From assembly GCA_022264855.1 (NCBI GenBank), contig JABYQU010000014.1:372001-436000 (forward strand): a stretch of 64,000 nucleotides of DNA, given 5' to 3'. This DNA comes from Lenzites betulinus. Taxonomy: Eukaryota; Basidiomycota; Agaricomycetes; Polyporales; Polyporaceae. Each line of letters opens with the position of its first letter. The first letter of the stretch is position 1. Below, in pieces: positions 56,901 to 64,000 of this stretch. Position numbers and translations under genes: made by a program. The notes beneath the pieces are model-generated. The model was not told the origin of the DNA and searched no databases. It saw nothing but the letters and a program-made list of their open reading frames with translations.

Positions 56901-58377
56901 GTTTGGCCCGTCTCTCGAGACGGCGCGCCCGGTAGCGTTCGAGTCCGCGCAGTTGCGCGCGGCAGAACTCAACTATCCGGTGCACGAGAAAGAGCTCTTG
57001 GCAATCGTTCGTGCGCTAAAGAAATGGCGCGTCGATCTGCTCGGTGTACCGTTCACGGTTTACACCGACCACCGTACGTTAGAGAATTTTCACAAGCAAA
57101 AGGAACTCTCACGCCGTCAAGCACGATGGTCTGAGTTTCTTGCGCAATATGACTTCAAGATTTTCTACGTACGCGGTGAGGACAACGTCGTGGCTGACGC
57201 TCTGTCCCGTGTGAAAGACGAGTGCGAACAGTCCATCCTAGACGGAGCTGCTTCCTCCGCTCTATTCCACGTCCGTGGCGCTACGCGCGCCTTATCCACA
57301 ATATCATGCGAGTCGACCGTTTGCGCGACATCGCTCCGCATATCGACAGACCCCGCATGGTTGAGTGCGATTCGTAACGGGTACGACAATGATACGTATT
57401 GTCGAAAGCTACGCGACCAAATTGGTTCGCTCGGCATACGTGAGGCCAACGGTTTACTGTACGTCAGTGACCGTTTGGTTATTCCGCGCGCCGGCGATCT
57501 ACGCGAAAGTCTTTTTCGCTGTGCTCACGACGCGTTGGGGCATTTTGGTTTCGATAAGGCATACGGCGCTCTGCGCAATGCTTATTATTGGCCAAATATG
57601 CGGAAAGAACTCGAGTCTCTCTACATACCTTCTTGCGAGGCTTGTCAGAGAAACAAGAGCCCTACCGTGAAGCCCGCTGGACCTCTGCACCCTCTGCCTA
57701 TCCCTGATGGGCGAGGAGAGTGTATCGCGATTGATTTCGTTGGTCGTCTACCTGATGACTCTGGGTACGACTGCATCGCGACTATCACCGATCGTCTAGG
57801 AGCGGATCTCCGCCTCCTACCGACACGCACGGACATCTCGGCAGAGGACTTCGCGATCATCTTCTTCGATTCATGGTACTGCGAGAACGGCCTCCCTCTT
57901 GAGATTGTCTCAGACCGCGATAAGCTTTTCGTCTCTGCTTTCTGGGCGGCTCTACACAAACTCACTGGGGTAAAGCTGAAGCTATCTACGGCCTACCACC
58001 CGGAAACCGATGGCTCCTCCGAACGCACCAACAAGACACTAGTACAGTCCTTGCGATACCATGTCGCGAGGAACCAATCCGGATGGGTCCGCGCACTCCC
58101 GCGCGTGCGTTTTGAACTCATGAATACCTTGAACCCTTCTACCGGTTTCTCTAGATTCCAACTTCACCTCGGGCGCTCTCCGCGCATCATTCCCCCCTCA
58201 TTCAATGACCTGACGACGCGCGGCCGGCCGATATCGACGCGGACGCACTCCTGCGTCGCCTCGAAACTGATGTTTTTGAAGCCCGCGACAATCTCCTCCT
58301 CGCGAAACTTGCACAAGCGGCATCCGCCAACCTCCACCGCGGCCGCGATCCCGAGTTCCGCGTCGGCGACAGCGTGA
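53932..58377 (+). CDS. Gag-Pol polyprotein of the chromovirus (frame broken near its 3' end)
   Basis: Open frame of 1481 codons; the frame is open still further upstream, and the first ATG in it is at 54172. Gag contains a zinc-knuckle-like CYKCRRF...HNSSTC near 54888. The protease has LIDSGSP near 55248. Reverse transcriptase carries the YLDD box near 56398. RNase H has SCDASD near 56860 and TDHRTLENF near 57064. Integrase shows its HHCC zinc region (HDALGHFG to CEACQRNK, about 57520-57660) and a catalytic core starting IAIDFVGRLP near 57725. After about 58205 this frame no longer resembles Pol, and the remainder lies in another frame. That fits a single-base loss, so full-length integrase would not be made from this copy. 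Confidence 0.93.
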   Translation: MDYEYVLDSTPRTPSSSSLSSLSSLVTIPLEDEPHTPIGVGENINPERPPSQSSLLSTHSSSSSSSSSIGFDSVVTFHGNMTTKEASISTNPKAPPTLGEGKITPAVLNAWDHGCMQYFRERSIEDSRQVLKASSGIANEVLRDWYLNDYERFDSLYWVEFLEEVCARFLPSGWASNIHAQIMGKRQGQDQSFDDFVLKVERLNSRLRGTPKRFSDTLLRDVLGANIVEDLRLTVEDDDVAVLTDYVLWKNAISAADKRRFRLREMMNQVVSARSSTFKGKNAQASSTSTTTKTSTTTSVARVPALTTDERNLLNAHRGCYKCRRFYQNHNSSTCPHGYPDAAKYITLTAAHATAAKGSKDAHSKSTVAAVIEEDDTACDTTIAAVYSSPAAATTSGILGTGSDSDDSEYVSPFFARHTILQATILSPSPSSPSASFPMLIDSGSPTVLIRADIVEQAGLRLRPLPTPYTLGNAWGSEQKESRHWVKLRLSLEDGSWDSVSCRAIVVSSLCSPIILGKPFLESNALVEDHATKQLIHKPSGRDLLVNTIAAEPTKPLLSPRSRRLASEELTIAACDLRRMSHQHFLRELSSSIHLRRLAHERYTHLGDYHTVCAVRSQVENLAMQSSLDEENCLLKSQFADCFPTDIPDTKDMPTDVYHRFVLKDPNLVIARRQYDCPKKYREAWRTLLDRHLAAGRLRPSDSPYASPAFLIPKSDPTAMPRWVNDYRALNANTVPDMHPLPKISDILADCANGVIWAKIDMTDSFYQTHVHPDDIKYTAVTTPFGLYEWTVMPQGCRNAPSTHQRRMYSALRPWIGTICHVYLDDIVIWSQSLEEHRKNVTTILTALRAAHLYCSDKKTELFLTELDFLGHHISCRGIEADPKKLERIVAWPRPKCTADVRAFLGLVRYVASFLPKLAEYTAVLTPLTTKESELMFPTWSVEHQLAFDEIKKLVCSRECLTVIDHNALDTNRIFVSCDASDLRTGAMLSFGPSLETARPVAFESAQLRAAELNYPVHEKELLAIVRALKKWRVDLLGVPFTVYTDHRTLENFHKQKELSRRQARWSEFLAQYDFKIFYVRGEDNVVADALSRVKDECEQSILDGAASSALFHVRGATRALSTISCESTVCATSLRISTDPAWLSAIRNGYDNDTYCRKLRDQIGSLGIREANGLLYVSDRLVIPRAGDLRESLFRCAHDALGHFGFDKAYGALRNAYYWPNMRKELESLYIPSCEACQRNKSPTVKPAGPLHPLPIPDGRGECIAIDFVGRLPDDSGYDCIATITDRLGADLRLLPTRTDISAEDFAIIFFDSWYCENGLPLEIVSDRDKLFVSAFWAALHKLTGVKLKLSTAYHPETDGSSERTNKTLVQSLRYHVARNQSGWVRALPRVRFELMNTLNPSTGFSRFQLHLGRSPRIIPPSFNDLTTRGRPISTRTHSCVASKLMFLKPATISSSRNLHKRHPPTSTAAAIPSSASATA

Positions 58378-58817
58378 TGCTGTCCACCTTCCATAGGCGA
58401 AGAGACTACATGCAACGAGGAGACCACCGCGTAGCGAAATTTATGGTACGATTCGATGGACCTTACAAGATCCTCCACGCATACCCGGAGACATCCGTTT
58501 ACACTCTCGACCTCCCGAACACCATGAAAGTATTCCCCACTTTCCACGCGTCTCTCCTCAAACGCTTTGTCCCGAACGACGACGCTCTCTTCCCATCACG
58601 CGCACATCCTCGACCGGGACCAGTCGTGACTCCGGACGGAGTAGACAAATGGGAGGTCCAAGAGATCATCGACCACCGTCGCCGTGGACGAGGATTTCAA
58701 TTCCTTGTGCGCTGGAAAGGGTACGGTCCGGACGCGGACGAGTGGCTCCCCCGACGTGAGGTAGCGGAGCTCGAGGCATTAGACCGATACCTCGAGCATA
58801 CCCCGCTACCTGTATAG
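58209..58817 (+). pseudogene. Displaced 3' part of pol: integrase C-terminal region and chromodomain
   Basis: This frame opens after a TGA at 58206-58208 and runs to a stop at 58815-58817. It encodes the integrase GPY/F-type region (FMVRFDGPYKIL, FPTFHASLLKRF) and a chromodomain near its end (VQEIIDHRRRGRGFQFLVRWKGYGP). It is one frame away from the main Gag-Pol frame, so in this copy it is probably not joined to integrase. Chromodomains of such elements guide integration toward particular chromatin. Confidence 0.9.
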
Positions 58818-59012
58818 CGCGAGCCCGCGCTACCTCCCTCCACCTACCTTTTCGTTTTGTTTTGAACGCTCATTTTTCGTCATCATCGCTTCCTAAAAAC
58901 AAATTTTCCTTTTTTCGTCCCAAAATTTTTCTCACTTATATTTTTTTGAGTCTTCTCGCTTCCCCGTGCTTTTTTCTTCCCCCCCCTGTTTTTGTTTCAG
59001 AACTGGGGAGAG

Positions 59013-59267
59013 TGTAAGCCCGCCCCAGCGCGCTTACGCGCTATTGCACTTGTTATGACCTGTTAGCCATTAGACGCCCACACTTATGCTTCCGCGATCC
59101 CGCGTCTTTGTTCTTCCCCTCCTGACTCCGAACAACGACGCCAGGTACGCGGCTCACACATGTATATTACAGCCCCCTCCTGACTCCGAACAACGACGCC
59201 AGTTTGTGCCTGTTCCTTTCATCGTTCGACCGCCAGTGTTTCCGGTCGATTCCACGACCGGCTTCCA
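59013..59267 (+). repeat. 3' LTR, 255 bp
   Basis: Same length and, by eye, same sequence as 53465-53719, followed by the target duplication CAACA. Confidence 0.95.
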
Positions 59268-59882
59268 CAACATTGTGTTCGTGCAAGAATAGAAGTCCCT
59301 GAATATACAAGGAGACGTCAGGCATCGCGAAATCTTGTAAAGGAGGATACGAACATCCAATATTTGTTCCCCAGACTCCAGCACATCTTCAATCGTCTCA
59401 AAAGGGGGACAATTCATCTCGGACAAGAAAGGCATCACGATGATAGAGATGCCAGGGTCTGAAGGATGTTGTATTACATCCAACAGTGGCACACTGTGAT
59501 TCCGGGGATCATGGCGAAGAGCTTCAGACGAAAGGTAGCGGCAGATTTCGAGTTCCTTCGAGGAGGAGGGAATGACTTTGAGGTATACTAGCAGGCCGTC
59601 AGAGACACGCATTGTGTCTATCATGCGGCTATGTCTTAACTGAACGAGTGATTAAGTCTAGCAGACTCGGACCATGTTTGTGCAGTACTAAGCTGCACTC
59701 ACCGGGAGTGGGATACTATCCTCCACCTCATGGAGCTGCACATCATACGTCTTGATGTCCGGCACCCACCCATGGCGGTAGCGAGGACGTAGCGTGTAGC
59801 CACGAGTTTCCAGGAAAGTGCTCAAGTCCACCCAGAAGGTTTCGGATGGACTCAGAACATAAAACTCTTCCCCAAAACGCAT

Positions 59883-61566
59883 TGAGAACACGGTATGGAG
59901 TAGTTGGAGATGGAGAGTAGGGGAGAGTGCGAAGATGGACTCGGAGGACAACCCGAAGCACCTACAACCACGATTACCCCAGCGCCGAGTTTCGCAGGGT
60001 TCCCTGGGTTGTGGCGCCGGCCGACCACGGACGAATGAATCTTATACAAGTACTTATACAAGTACGTAATCACGCACATACCCTCAAGTTGTGTTTGTTG
60101 TGCAGCTCCGCTAGAGAGCCGGACAAAATCGTTTCTTGAACGAGTTGGAGATCCGATGGCGATGCGTGACCGTACTTCATAGGGCTGTAGCTAGCTGTAA
60201 CTGTTGTGGTAGTCGACCGCGACGTCTGGCACTACTCGAACGGCGCCTGCAACGGCGCTCCCTTGCTCGTCGTGGCTTCATTTGGCGCTTGCTTTTGTTT
60301 CAACTAAGAACATAGATTACACAAGTACTATACAACGATTGGACAAGCGACGGGGATGCGAGCGCGGCGTCAAGATATACGAGTTCACAACAGCATGGAA
60401 ACACCGGCGGGACTTGACTGTTTCGTGAGGTAGTACACGGGTTGAAAGAGAGACACTCAACAACATATTCATGGACTTACGTTGTAGCCTTGCGCTTGCG
60501 GTTCTGGAGTTCTTGAGCCTCGCGGAGCCTCTTTGTAGAGGGAGAAGACGGCAGCGGGGGCGGTCGACTGAGGACTTTGAGCTCCCGGATTTCAGCATAA
60601 CAGCTGTCGGAGTTGAGCTTGCCGCCGAGGTGCTGATAGGTGATTGCGGTCTTGACTCTTGAGGGACATGAGTGCTCCGCGAAAGCGGTATTTGTACTCA
60701 GCGGGAGGGATGAGTGTGTCTTGAGTGGCCGAGTCACGTAGACTGGAAAGACGTTCCCGGTGCACTCTCTGGAATTGATAAGGGCGTTGAGCTCAGAGCT
60801 CAGCGCTGAACTTTAAAACACCCCTATATAGCTCAGTTTCGCCTTGCTAAACAAATTTCTTGTGTCAAAACAAAGTAGAACCTGCCCAGAATGTATGTGC
60901 ATGCTTTATATATCTTACTAATTTATGCCTCACATGTTAGAGCCCGTTTGTTTCGCTATGCCGGCGCCAACAGCCTTGGGCGCTGGTCGAGAAGTGCGTC
61001 ACTTGGATTTAGGTGGGGCGGGTGACCTGCACGGCACATGCACCCAAGATAACTGACTATGACGTAGTTCACACTTTTGCGTCCCACGTATGAGGGTAGA
61101 GAGCCTTGCTCTGACGAGCAAGGGATTAGTATTAGGGCAGCACATTCGCGCTAGAGCGCTTGACGCGTACCACGTGACCCTGCTCGACGCGTCTCCCGGG
61201 TGCACCGTGAGCGGCGGCGGCGAGCCTCACCTCACCTCGGTCTTCCACGACGACTATTGAGATGAGTACCGGTCTCCCTTTCGTTCGCCTTTCCGTACAT
61301 GAAGTTTATTATTAGCCCTTTTGCTACAGGTAGATCAGTACTTCATTATCGACGACGACTAGTTGCGCGCTGTCACTACAGTACTAGTGGCTTCGTAGAA
61401 GGCCTATTTCTCTGAACATCAATTATAGGGAGCATCGCGTCGACCACGAGATGAGATTGATATAGCATAAAATCAGAGCAAGGTGATAGCACAGTGAAGT
61501 AGAAAAGATACTCGGTACATGAGGGAAACAAACGATACACGAATGACGGCTGCGGTGCAGCATGTC
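59883..61566. other. Intergenic region between K3 and K4 with one coding-like remnant
   Basis: Contains the K3 upstream region, a 12-bp direct duplication (CTTATACAAGTA, about 60039-60062), and the remnant described at 60488-60800. From about 61300 it resembles the 3' flank of the K genes. Confidence 0.4.
60488..60800 (-). other. Coding-like remnant with TATA box, no complete gene model
   Basis: On the minus strand a TATATAGGGG (60821-60830) precedes a stretch in which two frames in turn look protein-like: first QRVHRERLSSLRDSATQDT and AEYKYRFRGALMSLKSQDRN, then a basic segment with IRELKVLSRPPPLPSSP and KRLREAQELQNRKRKA, ending at a donor-like AACGTAAGT. No in-frame ATG and no intron of normal size joins them. 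It may be a small gene with an unusual structure or a decayed one. Family unknown. Confidence 0.3.
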
Positions 61567-62954
61567 CTAGGCATGTTTTTGCACGCGTAGCCCCGCCGAC
61601 ATGTAATGCAACAGATACCTGAAGGCAGACCTACACTATTGACACGCGGCGGTCATTGGATGTGCGAGTTGGTCTGGATAATAGAACCCACCAATGCCCA
61701 TACGTCGCGGATGGCGCTGCCGACGTGAGATTCCTGGCGGGACCTGACTCTCCAGCACCTTTGGATCGTATACGCCTGGCTGCGTGCATGTCTCCACAAT
61801 TCAAGCGCGTCTGCAGCGTCTGGGCGCCAGGCAGGATCGCGAGCCGTCATCGAGGCAACAAGTGGTTCTATCATTTGCACGTTGGAGAATTTCTAAAGAT
61901 GAGACAGAAATGAGCAACATGCGCCAGCAGGATAAGCAGGATATTGGATGTCGCAGGCACCCACATGAAGAAATTCGCGGTGAAACAAGGCACCGAGGAT
62001 ATATATGTCGGTTTTGAAGGGATCATAGGGAACGGTGACAGAGAGCTCCGGCACGGTTTTCTCGATCCCATCGATGCCGAGCACTAATCGTGAGGTAGAG
62101 TCGTGAGTGAAAAGGCTGGAGATTCCAAAATCGACGAAGTAGTAGGTGACTCGTGCGCTGGAACGGGATAAAACCTTCGCAGATGAGGTCAGATCGGACA
62201 ACATGTCACTCAACACTGGGTGGAATCCCTTGGGAAATAAAGCAGCGGCATTCATCATGATGTTGAAGGCATGGCAGTCCCTAAGGGGAAGGTTTAGTGA
62301 CAGAGTCGTAACGTGCCAGTGCGATGGATTAAACATACCAATGTGCAACATTATGTTCGTGCAAGAATGCGAGCCCCTGGATATACAAGTGCAATCAGAC
62401 ACGTCAGGGATGCGAAATCTCATACTAAAGGAGGATACAAACTTCCAATATTTGTTCCCCAAACTCCAGTACATCTTCAACCATCTCAAAAGGAGGATCA
62501 TCGATTTTGCGCAAGAAAGGCATCACGATCATAGAGATGTCAGGGTCTGTTGGATGCTGTATTACATTCAACAGCGGCACGCTGTGATTCCGGGGATCAT
62601 GGCGCAGAGCTTCAGATGAGAGGTAGCGGCAGATTTCGAGTTCTTTCGAGGAGGAGCGAATGGTCTTCAGATACACTAGCAGGCCGTCAGAGGCACGTAT
62701 TGCGTCTATCATGCGACAGCTCCTCATCTTATCGCCATTAGGTCTGGACTGGGTTTGTGATAAGCTGTACATACCGGGAGTGCAATTGCATCCTCCAACT
62801 CTGCCAACCGCGCCCCAGACGCATTGGGGTCGGGCACCCATCCTTGGCGGTAGCGAGGACGTAGCGTATAGCCGCGAGTTTCCAGGAAAGGGCTCAGTTC
62901 CGACCAGAATACTTCATATGGAAACAGAACATAAGCCTCCTTCATGTATGGCAT
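61567..62954 (-). CDS. Fungal protein kinase-like protein (family K), copy K4, with HWD instead of HRD
   Basis: Exons on the minus strand: 62775-62954, 62443-62727, 62339-62376, 61965-62280, 61692-61892, 61567-61635. Their lengths (180, 285, 38, 316, 201, 69) are identical to K1, giving 362 aa with no premature stop. It keeps RGYTLRPRYRQGWVP, VYLKTI, VDFGISSLF and YDPFKTDIYILG. In the catalytic loop the codon split by intron 3 now reads Trp, giving HWDCHAFNIMMN where K1 has HRDCHAFNIMMD; a single C-to-T change at the end of exon 3 explains the Trp. The catalytic Asp remains, so activity may be reduced rather than absent. It could also be a young pseudogene whose frame is still open. Confidence 0.82.
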
Positions 62955-63667
62955 TGAGGACACGGAGATTCAAACACTTTGGTGAGTGTGGCGTCGCGTC
63001 ACGGATTCAGGAATGGATAATGTTTGCGTGCAGGAGAGAGACGCCGGTGCAGTCCATAATACTAAATAGGATCGGGAATGGCCTAAAAGTGCCGGGTGGT
63101 AACATGTAACGCCGGGGGTCCACACGTCAACGAGACAACGACACCAATCTCGTGATGTCATATATCATAGGCCGTCCTTGAGAAACGGTACTGGAAACAG
63201 ACACTATTAGTCGCTTCGATAAGGCTTCTCAGGACAAGGGCCTCCACTAGTACTGGGAAGTGGGCACGGCGACCGTTGTGAGCCGAGCAAGTTGCATGAT
63301 CACGTGAATAAGGCTCCGAACTTGAATCCCCATCGTCCGGCCGCTCAACGTTGTAACTTGTGGTCGTCGACGGGCCCGCACTGGCATCGACAAGACAGCT
63401 CCATCGATAGTTACACATACGGCTGATCCAGATGTACGTCGATTTATCGGCAACGCCGCCGTGTGTTGAGCGCTGCCTAGCATGCAGAATCGAAGAGCGT
63501 GTCGTGCGGCTGTCGATATTTGATATGGCAGACTATTCAGGTAAACTAGTAAGAGGTACAATGGTAGGGTGAACGTATAAAATAACCGGTTGGAATCACG
63601 GCGAGAGCGTTCAGCGAGCAGCGCCAAAGCTGTCATAATGGTACAGCCGGTATGGGCAGGTCGAACA
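62955..63667. other. Intergenic region between K4 and K5
   Basis: Upstream DNA of K4 and 3' flank of K5. A minus-strand frame (63247-63693) with a hydrophobic stretch LPLYLLLVYLNSL overlaps the K5 end and was not accepted as a gene. Confidence 0.35.
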
Positions 63668-64000
63668 TCATGAGATTGTGCAGTACACGGCATAAATCTT
63701 GACGGAGGAGTCAGTTGACCCCTGGAAAGATGATGCGGACGGACGCACCAAAGAATATATGTTGCGCAAGGCTCTGACTACGAGGAAAGAGCTACGCGGT
63801 TGTAGGCTCCAATATCGACACAATGTTGGCACATTTCTTTGTATGGATTTGAACTGTCGGTGGGCTTCCGCGGCGGACGGGCGTCGTAATGGATCAACGT
63901 GGACCATCTGGTTTACAAGTGGTTGCAGCATCTGGAGGTTGAAAAACTTCTACTCGTGCATCAAATTAATTGCCCGTACTTCAGCAAAGTAATGGTGAAA
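63668..64000 (-). CDS. Family K kinase, copy K5, partial at the window edge
   Basis: The C-terminal part of another K-family member enters from the right edge. A partial exon 63980-64000 ends at a donor, and the next exon starts at 63949 with KFFNLQMLQPLV, matching KFSNVQMIEPLV of K1. It continues DPLRRPSAAEAHRQF and ends ALRNIYSL. The final junction is uncertain: either the frame runs on to the stop at 63668 or a 51-nt intron precedes the last nine codons. The catalytic motifs lie outside the window, so its activity cannot be judged. Confidence 0.65.

Larger units (their letters stand above)
53465..59267 (+). mobile_element. Ty3-type LTR retrotransposon of the chromovirus (chromodomain) group
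   Basis: 5803 bp bounded by 255-bp direct LTRs (TG...CA). The flanks CAACA at 53460-53464 and 59268-59272 form the 5-bp target duplication typical of this group. A purine tract (GGGGAGAG) directly precedes the 3' LTR. The internal region encodes Gag-Pol with the order zinc knuckle, protease, reverse transcriptase, RNase H, integrase and chromodomain; integrase after RNase H defines the Ty3 order. It lies in the plus orientation, opposite to the host kinase gene. A tRNA-complementary primer site is not evident just after the 5' LTR, so self-priming as in Tf1/sushi elements is possible but not shown. Confidence 0.97.
51840..59882 (-). pseudogene. Family K kinase copy K3, split by two mobile elements
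   Basis: Minus-strand exons homologous to K1: 59703-59882 (180 nt), 59355-59639 (285), exon 3 broken into 59268-59298 and 53453-53459, exon 4 broken into 53153-53399 and 52219-52287, then 51963-52163 (201) and 51840-51908 (69). Counting each target duplication once, exons 3 and 4 total 38 and 316 nt, exactly as in K1 and K4, and no stop or frameshift is seen elsewhere. A Ty3-type element sits in exon 3 just before the HRD codons, and a fold-back element sits in exon 4 after VPELSDT. The DFG motif is altered to VFG (VVFGIS), so the catalytic metal-binding Asp was already missing or was lost after inactivation. The gene cannot be expressed as one protein as it stands. Confidence 0.88.

Noticed and set aside
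58190..58240. Programmed ribosomal frameshift joining the two parts of pol
   Set aside because: The downstream frame opens only after a stop at 58206-58208, no typical slippery site follows it, and a shift between integrase core and its C-terminal region is not usual for this group; a base loss is simpler.
1..64000. CRISPR arrays, bacterial operons or phage genes
   Set aside because: No direct-repeat and spacer pattern was seen; spliceosomal introns throughout show a eukaryotic nuclear genome.

Overview
The window looks like nuclear DNA of an agaricomycete (mushroom or polypore type) basidiomycete. The protein-coding genes are split by many introns of about 50-70 nt, genes are densely packed on both strands, the housekeeping proteins are fungal in character, and the repeats are a Ty3-type chromodomain LTR retrotransposon plus lineage-specific expanded families. 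Gene models were built by hand: splice sites were chosen so that the frame is kept and family motifs join across exons. In every full model the exon lengths sum to a multiple of three.

Left two thirds (about 1-47.5 kb) are ordinary chromosome. In order: aldehyde dehydrogenase (+); a roughly 4.3 kb stretch without a recognisable gene; a small Zn2Cys6 regulator (-); proteasome subunit alpha-2 (-); 1-Cys peroxiredoxin (-); RNA polymerase II CTD phosphatase SSU72 (-); two tandem short-chain dehydrogenases (-,-); ribosomal protein eL29 (+); TFIIIC tau95-type subunit (-) head to head with the V-ATPase assembly factor Pkr1 (+); GINS subunit Psf3 (-) head to head with a small mitochondrial-type protein (+); an RCK2/Srk1-type MAPK-activated kinase (+); ELL-associated-factor-like protein (+); a secreted ferritin-like (Rds1-type) protein (-); serine carboxypeptidase S10 (-); and NOP58 (+). 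They serve transcription, replication, proteolysis, ribosome biogenesis and redox/stress and do not form one pathway.

From 31 kb an accessory layer is interleaved. Two paralogues of an unrecognised family (family A: 31.1 and 35.6 kb) flank one member of a fungal protein-kinase family (family K: 33.4 kb), all on the plus strand. More K members lie at 48.1-49.8 kb, 51.8-59.9 kb, 61.6-63.0 kb and at the right edge, all on the minus strand.

The K copy at 51.8-59.9 kb is the most striking locus. It is split by two mobile elements. One is an 857-bp fold-back element with 324-bp inverted arms, tRNA-like internal promoter boxes and an 8-bp target duplication. The other is a 5.8-kb Ty3/chromovirus with apparently identical 255-bp LTRs and a 5-bp target duplication. 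Removing both on paper gives exon lengths equal to those of the intact paralogues, so the gene was probably lost recently. The neighbouring copy at 61.6 kb keeps an open frame but has HWD in place of the catalytic HRD.

Other points of note are a probable AT-AC intron in the carboxypeptidase gene, two GC-AG introns, an 11-nt microexon in the peroxiredoxin gene, and a dehydrogenase with six RRxS motifs in an N-terminal extension.
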